Source: Methylomarinum vadi
GTDB lineage: Bacteria; Pseudomonadota; Gammaproteobacteria; Methylococcales; Methylomonadaceae
Length of the DNA stretch: 64,000 nucleotides
Direction of reading: 5' to 3'
NCBI RefSeq assembly: GCF_000733935.1
Contig: NZ_JPON01000001.1
Span: 2,278,501-2,342,500, forward strand
Shown here: one piece after another, positions 8,509-16,305 of the stretch
Position numbering within the stretch: the first letter of the stretch is position 1
How the letters are laid out: every line of letters starts with the position of its first letter
Position numbers and translations under genes: made by a program
Notes under the pieces: model-generated
What the model was told of the DNA's origin: nothing
Seen by the model: the letters and a program-made list of their open reading frames with translations, nothing else
The model's database searches: none

Positions 8509-10017
8509 ATGTCACTCGCCATCGTTTATAGCCGCGGCCGCTCCGGCATCGATGCACCACAGGTCAGCGTCGAGGTCCATGTCAGCAACGGTCTACCGTC
8601 ATTGAGCATCGTCGGCCTGCCGGAAACGGCGGTCAAGGAGAGCAAGGACCGCGTGCGTGGCGCAATCTTGAATTCTCACTTCGAATTTCCGATCCAACGC
8701 ATCACGATCAACCTGGCCCCGGCCGATCTGCCCAAAGAAGGCGGCCGCTTCGACCTGGCCATCGCCCTCGGCATCCTGGCCGCTTCCGGACAAATCCCCA
8801 AAGAGGCGCTGGAACGCTGCGAATGCATCGGCGAATTGTCGTTAGGCGGTGAACTGCGCGCAATTAGCGGCGCGTTGCCGGTCGCCATGCCATGTCGCGA
8901 TGCCGGCCGGCAATTGATCCTGCCGCGCGACAATCTGGCCGAAGCGGCATTGATCAAGCAAACCGAACTGATCCCAGCCGACAGCCTCTTGGAGGTATGC
9001 GCCCATTTAAGTGGTCAGCAGCCAATCGGCGCGACCGTCGCCCAGGGAGACTGCGAGCCTTATGCTTATCCGCTGGATTTCGCCGATGTGCATGGACAAT
9101 TCCATGTCAAACGGGCACTCGAGATCGCCGCCGCCGGGGCCCATAATCTATTGATGCTGGGCCCGCCCGGCACCGGCAAATCGATGCTCGCTTCGCGCCT
9201 GCCGAGCATTCTCCCCGACCTGACCGAGCGGCAGGCCCAGCAAAGCGCAGCGATCGCGTCGATCAGCGACCAGGGGCTCGATATCGCCCATTGGCGCCGG
9301 CCGCCATTCCGCGCCCCCCACCATACCGCTTCGGCGGTCGCATTGGTCGGTGGCGGCAGCAACCCGAAACCGGGCGAAATCTCGCTGGCGCATAACGGTA
9401 CGCTGTTTCTCGACGAACTGCCGGAATTCGACCGGCGTGTGCTGGAAGTTCTGCGGGAACCGCTGGAGACCGGCCACATCACCATTTCCCGGGCCAATCG
9501 CCAGGCGGATTTTCCGGCCAGCTTTCAACTGATCGCGGCGATGAATCCCTGCCCTTGCGGTTACCTGGGCGATTCCTCCGGCCGTTGCCACTGCACTTCC
9601 GAACAAATCAACCGCTATCGCGGCCGTATCTCCGGGCCTTTGCTGGACCGTATCGACATGCATCTGGAAGTCCCCAGGGTGGCTTTGGACGTATTGCGTC
9701 GGGGCGCTCCGGAGGGCGAGGAAACGAGCGCGACGATCAAAGCCCGGGTCGTCAACGCTCGCGATATTGCTTTGGCTCGTTGCGGCAAAACCAATGCCCG
9801 CCTGAGCGCGGCCGAAATCAAACGATTCTGCGCCTTGAGCGACGCCAGCCATAACCTGCTGGAACAAGCGCTGGAAAAATTCGGCCTGTCTCATCGCGCC
9901 TATCACCGCATCCTGAAACTGGCCCGAACCATTGCCGACCTGGATGATAGCCCTAACATCGAGATCCCCCATTTAAGCGAAGCCATCGGCTACCGCAAAC
10001 TGGACCGTAGCGTTTAA
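8509..10017 (+). CDS. comM: YifB/ComM family Mg-chelatase-like AAA+ ATPase
   Basis: A 502-aa AAA+ helicase-like protein. The N-terminal domain (1-180) begins with the LAIVYSRGRSGIDAPQVSVE family signature and contains the VGLPETAVKESKDRVRGA segment. The Mg-chelatase-type ATPase core has Walker A GPPGTGKSMLASRLP near residue 220 and the FRAPHHTAS motif near 270. The NGTLFLDELPEF Walker B and a CPCGYLG...CHCT cysteine motif follow. In naturally transformable bacteria ComM is a branch-migration helicase that extends recombination tracts of incoming DNA. It is 3 bp upstream of rep, so the two are probably one transcript. Confidence 0.95.
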   Translation: MSLAIVYSRGRSGIDAPQVSVEVHVSNGLPSLSIVGLPETAVKESKDRVRGAILNSHFEFPIQRITINLAPADLPKEGGRFDLAIALGILAASGQIPKEALERCECIGELSLGGELRAISGALPVAMPCRDAGRQLILPRDNLAEAALIKQTELIPADSLLEVCAHLSGQQPIGATVAQGDCEPYAYPLDFADVHGQFHVKRALEIAAAGAHNLLMLGPPGTGKSMLASRLPSILPDLTERQAQQSAAIASISDQGLDIAHWRRPPFRAPHHTASAVALVGGGSNPKPGEISLAHNGTLFLDELPEFDRRVLEVLREPLETGHITISRANRQADFPASFQLIAAMNPCPCGYLGDSSGRCHCTSEQINRYRGRISGPLLDRIDMHLEVPRVALDVLRRGAPEGEETSATIKARVVNARDIALARCGKTNARLSAAEIKRFCALSDASHNLLEQALEKFGLSHRAYHRILKLARTIADLDDSPNIEIPHLSEAIGYRKLDRSV

Positions 10018-10020
10018 TTT

Positions 10021-12024
10021 ATGGCCAAATTGAATCCGCAACAGCTCGCCGCTGTGAAAACCATCGATCGCCCGTTATTGGTACTGGCCGGGGCCGGCAG
10101 CGGCAAAACCCGTGTCATCACCGAGAAGATCGCCTATCTGGTACAACAAGGCCTTCCAGCCCGCCATATCGCCGCGCTCACCTTCACCAACAAGGCTGCC
10201 AGGGAAATGAAGGAACGGGTGGCGCGCCTGCTGAGCGACTCGCAAAGCCGCGGACTCAGGGTCTCCACCTTCCATTCGCTGGGCCTGGACATCCTGCGCA
10301 AGGAACATAAAACGCTGGGCTACAAATCCGCCATCACATTGTTCGACGAACAAGACAAACTGAGTTTGCTGCGCAACCTGATCGGCCACTCTCCCAAGGA
10401 TTACGATATCGATGCCGTGGAAAATTACAACTGGCAGATCGGCCAATGGAAAAACGCCTTCGTCACGCCGGAACAGTCGCTCGCCACCGCCTCCGCCGAC
10501 ACGCTGCCGGCGGCGCGGCTTTATAACGACTTCAACCGCAGCCTGAAGGCCTATAACGCGGTCGATTTCGACGACTTGATTCTGCTGCCGGTCCTGTTGT
10601 TCCAACAAGATGCCAAGACCCTGGAAAAATGGCAGAACCGCATCCGTTACCTGTTGGTCGACGAATACCAGGACACCAATACCACGCAATACCAGTTGGT
10701 AAGGCTGCTGGCCGGCAACCTGGGACGCTTCACCGTGGTCGGCGACGACGACCAATCCATATACGCCTGGCGCGGCGCCCAACCGGAAAACCTGGCGCAA
10801 TTGCAGAAAGATTACAGCCGGCTACAGGTCATCAAGCTGGAGCAAAACTACCGCTCCACCGGCCGGATATTGAAGGTGGCCAACCACCTGATCGCCAACA
10901 ACCCCCACGCATTCGAAAAGAAGCTATGGAGCAGCCTGGGTTTCGGCGAGCCCCTCAGGGTATTGAGCCATAAAAACGATATCGCCGAAGCCAAGCAGAT
11001 CGTCTCCGAGATCATCCATCACAAATTTCGCCACGGCAATCAGTATTCCGACTACGCCATCCTTTATCGCGGCAACCATCAATCGCGTTTGTTCGAACGC
11101 GGTTTACGGGAAAACAACGTACCTTATTTCATCAGCGGCAGCACCTCGTTTTTCGCCTATGCGGAAATCAAGGACATTCTTGCCTACCTGCGACTGATCG
11201 CGAACCCCGACGACGATGCCGCCTTTTTGCGTATCATCAATACGCCGCGCCGCGAAATCGGGCCGAACACGTTGGAAAAACTGGGCGATTACGCCAACGA
11301 ACGCCATATCAGCCTGTTCGCCGCCTGCACCGAATTCGGCCTGCAACAGCGTTTGCCGGAGAAGGCGCTGCAACGGCTGCATAAATTTTGCCAATGGATC
11401 GGGGAGACCGCCGAACGCATCGAACGCGAAGACACCTTCGCCGTGATTCACGACATGATCAAGCAAATTAATTACGAACAGTGGCTGCAGGAAAATAGCA
11501 AGACTCCGGCTGCGGCGGAGCGCAAAATCGGCAATGTCTACGAGCTGATCGAATGGCTGCAGCGCATGGCCGAAAAGGAACCGGACGAGGACCGGTCGCT
11601 GGCGGACATCATCGGCAAGATCATGCTGATGGACATACTCGAACGCAACCAGGAGCAGGAGGCCGGCGACCAGGTCAGCCTGATGACTCTGCATGCCTCG
11701 AAAGGCCTGGAATTTCCCCATGTGTTCCTGATCGGCATGGAGGAAAACCTGCTGCCGCACCAAAACAGCATCGAAACCGACAATATCGAGGAAGAACGCC
11801 GCCTGGCCTATGTCGGCATCACCCGCGCCCAGCAAAGCTGTACTTTCAGTTACTGCACGCACCGTAAACGCTATGGCGAAATGAGCGAATGCGAACCTAG
11901 CCGTTTTTTGAGCGAATTGCCGGAAGAAGACCTGGAATGGGCCAACAAGAAACAGTTGGACCCGGAAGTGGCCAAGGAACGCGGCAAGGCAAGTCTGGCG
12001 CATTTGAAGAATATGTTGGCATAA
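10021..12024 (+). CDS. rep: ATP-dependent DNA helicase Rep (UvrD/PcrA superfamily 1A)
   Basis: A 667-aa 3'-5' helicase that helps forks pass protein roadblocks. Motif I is GAGSGKT (24-30); motif Ia is LTFTNKAAREMKERV; motif II is LVDEYQDTN; motif III is GDDDQSIYAWRGA; motif IV-VI region includes LEQNYRSTGRIL, LMTLHASKGLEFPHVFLIG and RRLAYVGITRAQ. The sequence fits Rep better than UvrD by length and by the absence of a long C-terminal extension. It sits directly behind comM with only 3 bp between, so probably co-transcribed. No terminator is evident before nth. Confidence 0.94.
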   Translation: MAKLNPQQLAAVKTIDRPLLVLAGAGSGKTRVITEKIAYLVQQGLPARHIAALTFTNKAAREMKERVARLLSDSQSRGLRVSTFHSLGLDILRKEHKTLGYKSAITLFDEQDKLSLLRNLIGHSPKDYDIDAVENYNWQIGQWKNAFVTPEQSLATASADTLPAARLYNDFNRSLKAYNAVDFDDLILLPVLLFQQDAKTLEKWQNRIRYLLVDEYQDTNTTQYQLVRLLAGNLGRFTVVGDDDQSIYAWRGAQPENLAQLQKDYSRLQVIKLEQNYRSTGRILKVANHLIANNPHAFEKKLWSSLGFGEPLRVLSHKNDIAEAKQIVSEIIHHKFRHGNQYSDYAILYRGNHQSRLFERGLRENNVPYFISGSTSFFAYAEIKDILAYLRLIANPDDDAAFLRIINTPRREIGPNTLEKLGDYANERHISLFAACTEFGLQQRLPEKALQRLHKFCQWIGETAERIEREDTFAVIHDMIKQINYEQWLQENSKTPAAAERKIGNVYELIEWLQRMAEKEPDEDRSLADIIGKIMLMDILERNQEQEAGDQVSLMTLHASKGLEFPHVFLIGMEENLLPHQNSIETDNIEEERRLAYVGITRAQQSCTFSYCTHRKRYGEMSECEPSRFLSELPEEDLEWANKKQLDPEVAKERGKASLAHLKNMLA

Positions 12025-12113
12025 CAATAATTAACGGCGACGACACTCATTCATTTCGGCCGTCGTACATGCTGCGCCCGGCACGACCTACTCTCAATTT
12101 GCAATAACAGGAC

Positions 12114-12749
12114 ATGAACAAAGAAAAACGTCTGGCCATTTTCGACCGCTTGGCCGAAGCGATACCCGAACCGACCACCGAACTGAACTACAGCACCCCG
12201 TTCGAACTATTGATTGCCGTGGTGCTGTCCGCCCAGGCCACCGACAAGGGAGTCAACAAGGCGACCGCTAAATTGTTTCCGGTCGCCAATACGCCGCAAG
12301 CCATCTTGGAGCTAGGCGAGGATGGGCTGAAGGAATATATTAAAACCATCGGCCTGTTTAACAGCAAAGCCGCGAATATCATCAAACTTTGCCAAACTAT
12401 ATTGGAGAAGCACCACGGCGAAGTTCCGCAAACGCGTGAGGACCTCGAGGCATTGGCCGGTGTCGGCCGAAAAACCGCTAACGTCATCCTGAACACGGCC
12501 TTCGATCATCCTACCATCGCCGTCGATACGCATATCTTCCGGGTTTCCAACCGGACCCGAATCGCCCCCGGCAAAACGGTGTTGGAGGTGGAACGGAAAC
12601 TGGAAAAATGGGTCCCCAAACAACATAAAAAAGATGCCCATCATTTGTTGATTCTGCACGGCCGCTATACCTGCATCGCGCGAAAGCCGCGCTGCCAAAG
12701 CTGCGTAATTGCCGACCTGTGCGAGTATAAAGACAAAACAGCGGATTAA
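12114..12749 (+). CDS. nth: Endonuclease III (DNA glycosylase/AP lyase)
   Basis: A 211-aa bifunctional glycosylase that removes oxidised pyrimidines in base excision repair. The helix-hairpin-helix LAGVGRKTANV holds catalytic Lys120, and Asp138 lies in VDTHIFRV. The [4Fe-4S] ligands Cys187, 194, 197 and 203 are spaced C-x6-C-x2-C-x5-C, exactly as in E. coli, and the key residues carry the same numbers as there. It is separated from rep by 89 bp. The gene stands just upstream of the HvfA-like operon but is functionally unrelated to it. Confidence 0.96.
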   Translation: MNKEKRLAIFDRLAEAIPEPTTELNYSTPFELLIAVVLSAQATDKGVNKATAKLFPVANTPQAILELGEDGLKEYIKTIGLFNSKAANIIKLCQTILEKHHGEVPQTREDLEALAGVGRKTANVILNTAFDHPTIAVDTHIFRVSNRTRIAPGKTVLEVERKLEKWVPKQHKKDAHHLLILHGRYTCIARKPRCQSCVIADLCEYKDKTAD

Positions 12750-12809
12750 TGCGCGCCCTGATTGGATGAACCTTTTATTTTCCTGTATAGTCCTAAGGGC
12801 TTTCACGCT

Positions 12810-12815
12810 TACAAT
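12810..12815 (+). promoter_or_regulatory. Candidate -10 box for the HvfA-like operon
   Basis: TACAAT lies upstream of the hairpin-rich leader and 188 bp before the precursor's ATG. No -35 matching TTGACA is present at normal spacing, so either an activator or a different sigma factor may be used. Placement only; weak evidence. Confidence 0.25.
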
Positions 12816-12842
12816 ATTTAGTAGAGATGGTTCGCTAACGGT

Positions 12843-12902
12843 AAACAGGCCTTGTCCCTGTTTAAGCCGGAACCGGCTAAAGCATCGGTCTTGTCCCCGA
12901 TG
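12843..12902 (+). promoter_or_regulatory. Three consecutive hairpins in the HvfA leader, two with the same loop
   Basis: Hairpin 1 pairs AAACAGG (12843-12849) with CCTGTTT (12857-12863). Hairpin 2 pairs AGCCG (12865-12869) with CGGCT (12874-12878) around GAAC. Hairpin 3 pairs CATCGG (12883-12888) with CCGATG (12897-12902). Loops 1 and 3 share CTTGTC although their stems differ, and both copies sit in the context GG-Y-CTTGTCCC. None is followed by a T-run, so they are not ordinary terminators of nth. The block is 95 bp upstream of the precursor's ATG. It could be a structured leader RNA, a paired operator, or 3' structure of the nth transcript. Confidence 0.45.
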
Positions 12903-12997
12903 ATACGTTTGTCATGCAAATAACCCATAATTCCATTTAAAGCATTGGACGCGTTTTTATCTGCTTCTTTCATAAAAACCAACAAAGAGGATTACTA

Positions 12998-13750
12998 ATG
13001 AATAAAATGTCTAAAACTCCTTTAGCTGCGGCGATGGGAACCGCACTGGTCACGTCCTTATCCGCGTCCTCGGCACAAGCCGAGTCCAATCCTTTTGCAA
13101 TGTCCGAACTGGACAACGGTTATATGCAATTAGCCGAGTCGAACCCCGGCTATACCGTCAAACCCTTCTCCAAGTCCGGAACTAAGGCCAAGGAAGCCAG
13201 CTGCGGCGAGGGCCAATGCGGCGCCATGATGGAAAACGGCAAAATGAAGAAAGGCATGGAGAATTCCTGCGGCGCGATGATGAAAGGCAAGGAAGGCGCC
13301 TGTGGCATGGGCGAGACCAAGCCCAAAACTTCCGAAGGGAAATGCGGCGAAGGCAAGTGCGGCGACATGATGGAAAACGGCAAGATGAAGAAAGGCATGG
13401 AAAATTCCTGTGGCGCGATGATGAAGGGCAAGGAAGGGTCCTGTGGCATGGGAATGGGCGGCATGAAGGGCAAGCAAGACGAAGGGATGAAAGGCGGTGA
13501 AATGTCTTGCGGCGGCATGATGAAACGTAAAGGGATGCAGGGCGGTATGAAAGGAGGCGAGATGTCCTGCGGTGGCATGATGAAAGGCATGCAGGGCGGC
13601 ATGAAAGGAGGCGAGATGTCCTGCGGCGCCATGATGAAAGGCATGCAAGGCGACAAGAAAGGGGGCGAGATGTCCTGCGGCGCCATGATGAAAGGCGGTG
13701 AAATGTCCTGCGGCGCCAAGGTCGACCCGGATAAAGCGGCCGGCGAATAA
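12998..13750 (+). CDS. hvfA: HvfA-like RiPP metallophore precursor, Cys/Met-rich with internal repeats
   Basis: A 250-aa secreted precursor. Residues 1-28 form a signal peptide ending in AQA. The segment NPFAMSELDNGYMQLAES (31-48) resembles the leader region of HvfA-type precursors. There are 13 Cys (69, 74, 91, 102, 116, 121, 138, 149, 171, 191, 209, 227, 238), and all 13 are followed by Gly. Two are in the canonical EGKCG motif (116, 121); related forms are EGQCG, EGACG and EGSCG. About 40 residues are Met. Residues 71-105 repeat at 118-152, and 164-240 is a run of GGEMSCG-x-MMKG units. In Haemophilus HvfA, EGKCG cysteines become copper-binding oxazolone/thioamides. This precursor is much longer than the roughly 100-residue type, and its C-terminal units depart from EGKCG. 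RBS AGAGG lies 7 bp before the ATG. Confidence 0.88.
   Translation: MNKMSKTPLAAAMGTALVTSLSASSAQAESNPFAMSELDNGYMQLAESNPGYTVKPFSKSGTKAKEASCGEGQCGAMMENGKMKKGMENSCGAMMKGKEGACGMGETKPKTSEGKCGEGKCGDMMENGKMKKGMENSCGAMMKGKEGSCGMGMGGMKGKQDEGMKGGEMSCGGMMKRKGMQGGMKGGEMSCGGMMKGMQGGMKGGEMSCGAMMKGMQGDKKGGEMSCGAMMKGGEMSCGAKVDPDKAAGE
13208..13453 (+). repeat. Two-copy 35-residue repeat inside the precursor gene
   Basis: Nucleotides 13208-13312 and 13349-13453 encode two near-identical blocks, residues 71-105 and 118-152, offset by 47 codons. Each contains CG-x-MMENGKMKKGMENSCG then AMMKGKEG and a terminal CGMG, thus three Cys-Gly pairs. Protein differences are few (Q/K, A/D, A/S), pointing to a duplication kept under selection. 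Confidence 0.85.
13487..13717 (+). repeat. Tandem GGEMSCG repeat array in the precursor gene
   Basis: Five consecutive units encode KGGEMSCG followed mostly by (G/A)MMKGMQG: residues 164-183 (20 aa, with an extra Arg-Lys), 184-201 and 202-219 (18 aa each), then shortened units at 220-230 and 231-240. One Cys per unit. Such direct DNA repeats could change copy number by slippage. Confidence 0.85.
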
Positions 13751-13781
13751 CCGCCTCTTTTATTTCTTGTAAATCGAACCA

Positions 13782-13816
13782 GTCGGGGCATGAAATGGCC
13801 GATTTCACGCCCCGAC
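13782..13816 (+). terminator. 14-bp hairpin between precursor and maturase genes
   Basis: GTCGGGGC (13782-13789) plus TGAAAT (13791-13796) pair with ATTTCA (13802-13807) plus GCCCCGAC (13809-13816), with one A-C mismatch and a GGCCG loop. No U-tract follows. It lies 31 bp after the precursor's stop and 22 bp before the maturase's ATG. It probably acts as a partial attenuator or a 3' stabiliser, giving more precursor than enzyme mRNA. Confidence 0.7.
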
Positions 13817-13838
13817 ATTGAAACAGTAAGGTGTTCTT

Positions 13839-14690
13839 ATGGACACGTGTCAAAATCTCGTTCACGATGCCGGCCTGGGTTTGCGCCGGTCTTTTCTCAG
13901 CGAAGTTATCGAACATCCGCCGGAAAACGTGGCTTTTTACGAAGTCGCGCCGGAAAACTGGATGACTATCGGCGGCAAACTCGGCAAACAATTCCGCGCC
14001 ATGACGGAACGCTGCCCTTTTGTCTGCCATGGCCTTTCATTGTCGATAGGCAGCAGCGATCCGCTGGACGAAGACTTCGTTCGTGCGGTCAAAAATTTCA
14101 TGCGAGCGCATGGAATCAAATTTTATAGCGAACATCTCAGTTACTGCAGCCATGAAGGCCATCTGTACGACCTGATGCCGATACCGTTCACGAGCGATGC
14201 GGTCAAGCATGTCGCGGCCCGCATCAGGCGGGTGCAAGACATCCTGGAACAGAAAATCGCCATCGAGAATGTTTCCTATTACGCCGCTCCCGGCCGGGAA
14301 ATGGATGAAATCGACTTTTTCAATGCCGTGGTCGAGGAAGCCGATTGCGAGGTACTCATCGACATCAATAATATCTATGTCAACAGCGTCAATCATGGCT
14401 ATGACGCCGAAGCGTTTCTGCGCGCGATTCCGGCAAAACGCATCGCTTATGCCCATATCGCCGGCCATTATGTCGAGGCCGACGATTTTCTGGTCGACAC
14501 CCACGGCGCCGAGGTGATCGATCCGGTGTGGAAACTGCTGGGTAAGGCTTATGAACTCTACGGCGTCTTTCCGGCCTTGCTGGAACGCGACTTCAATATC
14601 CCGCCGTTAGACGTGTTGTTGAAAGAAGTCGACACCATCCGCGCCATTCAAAAGGCCTGGGGAAATCAGCATGAACAACGCTCAGCCTAA
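13839..14690 (+). CDS. hvfB: MNIO-type RiPP maturase (DUF692, HvfB/BufB family)
   Basis: A 283-aa TIM-barrel multinuclear non-heme iron oxidative enzyme. Candidate iron ligands are in the usual places: His64 (VCHGLSLSIG), Glu98-His99 (YSEHLSY), His108, Glu143-Asn144 (AIENVSYY), Asp175 and Asn177 (LIDINNIYVN), His186 (NHGYD), His206 and His210 (AHIAGHY), Asp220 and His222 (DTHGAEV), and Glu250 (LLERD). In HvfA, MbnA and bufferins, MNIO enzymes oxidise cysteines of the precursor to heterocycle/thioamide products. Its gene directly follows the Cys-Gly precursor and overlaps the DUF2063 gene by 20 bp. The order A-B-C is as in hvf/buf operons. The symbol is by analogy; a bufferin-type assignment is the alternative. 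Confidence 0.92.
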   Translation: MDTCQNLVHDAGLGLRRSFLSEVIEHPPENVAFYEVAPENWMTIGGKLGKQFRAMTERCPFVCHGLSLSIGSSDPLDEDFVRAVKNFMRAHGIKFYSEHLSYCSHEGHLYDLMPIPFTSDAVKHVAARIRRVQDILEQKIAIENVSYYAAPGREMDEIDFFNAVVEEADCEVLIDINNIYVNSVNHGYDAEAFLRAIPAKRIAYAHIAGHYVEADDFLVDTHGAEVIDPVWKLLGKAYELYGVFPALLERDFNIPPLDVLLKEVDTIRAIQKAWGNQHEQRSA

Positions 14691-15441
14691 ATCGGATTTC
14701 AAAAACAAGCAGGCCGAATTCGCCGCCTTTATTCGCGATCCGGCCAACAATCCTTGCCCGGCCGATGTCAAACGGCAGCGCATGGCGACTTATCGCGAAC
14801 TGTTCTTCAATAATGTCGACAGCTTCCTGAGCAGCAATTTCCCGGTACTGCGGAAAATACTGGACGACCGGCAATGGTTCGAACTAGCCCAGGATTTTTT
14901 CAGCAGCCACGCCTGCCGTTCGCCGTATTTTTCCGAAATACCGGAAGAATTTCTGGATTTTCTGCAAAACGAACGCAACGATCCGGACGATTACCCTTTC
15001 CTGCTTGAATTGGCGCATTACGAATGGGTCGAGATGGCGCTCTCCATCGCCCAGGATCATATCGAACCGCCCGAAAGCGGCTTTGGTGAGAATTTATTGC
15101 GGCATCATATTGCTCTGTCGCCGCTGGCCTGGCCGCTGGCCTATCAATTTCCGGTACAACAAATTTCGCCGCAATTCCTACCGGAACAACCGCCCGAGCA
15201 ACCGACTTATCTGGTGGTTTATCGCGACTACGATGACGAGGTGCATTTTCTGCAGATCAATGCGATGACCTTCTCGCTGCTGCAGCGAATCCAACAAAGC
15301 AACGGCGTTTTGACCGATGCGTTGCTGACTCGATTCGCGCAAGAGCTGGGCCACCCCAACCCGGCGGCCGTTAAGGAAGGCGGTCTGCAGATTTTGCGCG
15401 AGATGGCCGCTAAGGGAATCATTGTTCCTCAATGCGACTGA
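14671..15441 (+). CDS. hvfC: DUF2063 partner protein of the MNIO maturase (HvfC/BufC family)
   Basis: A 256-aa soluble protein. The N-terminal DUF2063 domain has FAAFIRDP, a helical RMATYRELFFNNVDSFLSSNFPVLRKIL stretch, and the FFSSHACRSPYFSEIPEEF motif seen in this family. The C-terminal half (about 160-256) looks like the winged-helix/RiPP-recognition portion. In HvfBC and TglHI-type systems this partner binds the precursor leader and is needed for maturase activity. Translation is likely coupled, since the start lies 20 bp inside hvfB. No DoxX-like fourth gene follows; instead the 3' end overlaps a convergent gene by 23 bp. Confidence 0.9.
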   Translation: MNNAQPKSDFKNKQAEFAAFIRDPANNPCPADVKRQRMATYRELFFNNVDSFLSSNFPVLRKILDDRQWFELAQDFFSSHACRSPYFSEIPEEFLDFLQNERNDPDDYPFLLELAHYEWVEMALSIAQDHIEPPESGFGENLLRHHIALSPLAWPLAYQFPVQQISPQFLPEQPPEQPTYLVVYRDYDDEVHFLQINAMTFSLLQRIQQSNGVLTDALLTRFAQELGHPNPAAVKEGGLQILREMAAKGIIVPQCD

Positions 15442-15754
15442 AATAGTGCACCCAAACCGGATGGTCTTCATTCCAGTCCATGCCGGCATGCATTTTTAAA
15501 ATCAAATCGCGGTAAAACGCCATATTGGGATAGCCTTCCGCGCGGGCGTCTTCATCGGTCATCTCGCCCAGTAGCTGTCTGGTTACGGCCGTCACCTTAA
15601 ACGTCACCCCTTCCAATTGGAAAGTTTCACCCGGATAGGCATAGAGGCCGTCCCGCCGTTGTTGGTTTTTGCGTCCGGCCAGGGCGGCCTCGACCAATTT
15701 AGGATGGCGAATCAAACGGTCTATTTCACAGGTTTTCTCGGGATACTCGGTCAT
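15419..15754 (-). CDS. ASCH/PUA-like domain protein
   Basis: A 111-aa basic small protein. Recognisable features fit the ASCH fold: a start with conserved charged residues (RLIRHPKLVEAALAGRKNQQRR), a YPGETFQLEG beta hairpin, KVTAVTRQLLGEMTDEDARAEGY and a terminal HPVWVHYFSRIE strand. ASCH/PUA-like domains usually bind RNA or modified nucleotides; no substrate can be named. Its 3' end overlaps the end of hvfC by 23 bp in opposite orientation. A shared function with the RiPP operon is not indicated. Confidence 0.75.
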   Translation of the reverse strand: MTEYPEKTCEIDRLIRHPKLVEAALAGRKNQQRRDGLYAYPGETFQLEGVTFKVTAVTRQLLGEMTDEDARAEGYPNMAFYRDLILKMHAGMDWNEDHPVWVHYFSRIEEQ

Positions 15755-15847
15755 TGTTTTCGTTGTCTTCTCGGGTTAAAGTAATCGTTCTCGATAAATC
15801 GTTGAAGTCTAAACATAGCAGAAAATTTTTAAGCAATCGTAAATAAT

Positions 15848-16288
15848 ATGCGCTACTTACATACTATGGTCCGGGTCAAGGACCTGGATGAATCCCTGGA
15901 TTTCTATTGCAATAAATTAGGGCTGGTGGAAACCCGCCGGATGGAAAGCGAAGCCGGACGTTTCACCCTGGTCTACTTGTCGGCACCGCTGGATAAGGAG
16001 AATGCCGAGAAGGTCCAGGCGCCGGAACTGGAACTGACTTACAACTGGGACCCCGAAGACTATGACGGCGGACGTAATTTCGGTCATTTGGCCTATGAGG
16101 TCGACGATATTTACGCCATTTGCCAGAAATTGATGAATGCCGGTGTCACCATTAACCGCCCGCCACGCGATGGTTGGATGGCTTTCATCCGTTCTCCGGA
16201 CAATATCTCGATCGAGTTGTTGCAAAAAGGCGAAAAACTGGAGCCACAGGAGCCTTGGGCATCGATGAAGAATAGCGGTAGCTGGTGA
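15848..16288 (+). CDS. gloA: Glyoxalase I / VOC-family lactoylglutathione lyase
   Basis: A 146-aa metalloenzyme that isomerises the glutathione hemithioacetal of methylglyoxal to lactoylglutathione. The four expected metal ligands are visible at His5, Glu62 (ELELTYNWD), His80 (FGHLAYEV) and Glu123 (ISIELLQ). Early residues [20 protein letters not shown] match GloA starts. Length is slightly over the usual 130-135 aa, with a short C-terminal tail. It is divergent from the ASCH gene. I did not assign Ni or Zn use. Confidence 0.9.
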   Translation: MRYLHTMVRVKDLDESLDFYCNKLGLVETRRMESEAGRFTLVYLSAPLDKENAEKVQAPELELTYNWDPEDYDGGRNFGHLAYEVDDIYAICQKLMNAGVTINRPPRDGWMAFIRSPDNISIELLQKGEKLEPQEPWASMKNSGSW

Positions 16289-16305
16289 CATTGGGATGAA
16301 CGCAA

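Noticed and set aside
13487-13717. CRISPR-like periodic repeats
   Set aside because: Unit length about 54-60 bp without distinct spacers, and fully inside a coding frame; it is a protein repeat.
13150-14030. Two long minus-strand ORFs opposite the HvfA-like gene
   Set aside because: Their His/Pro/Ser/Arg-rich repeats are the complement of the Met/Cys/Gly-rich precursor; they have no RBS and no family likeness.
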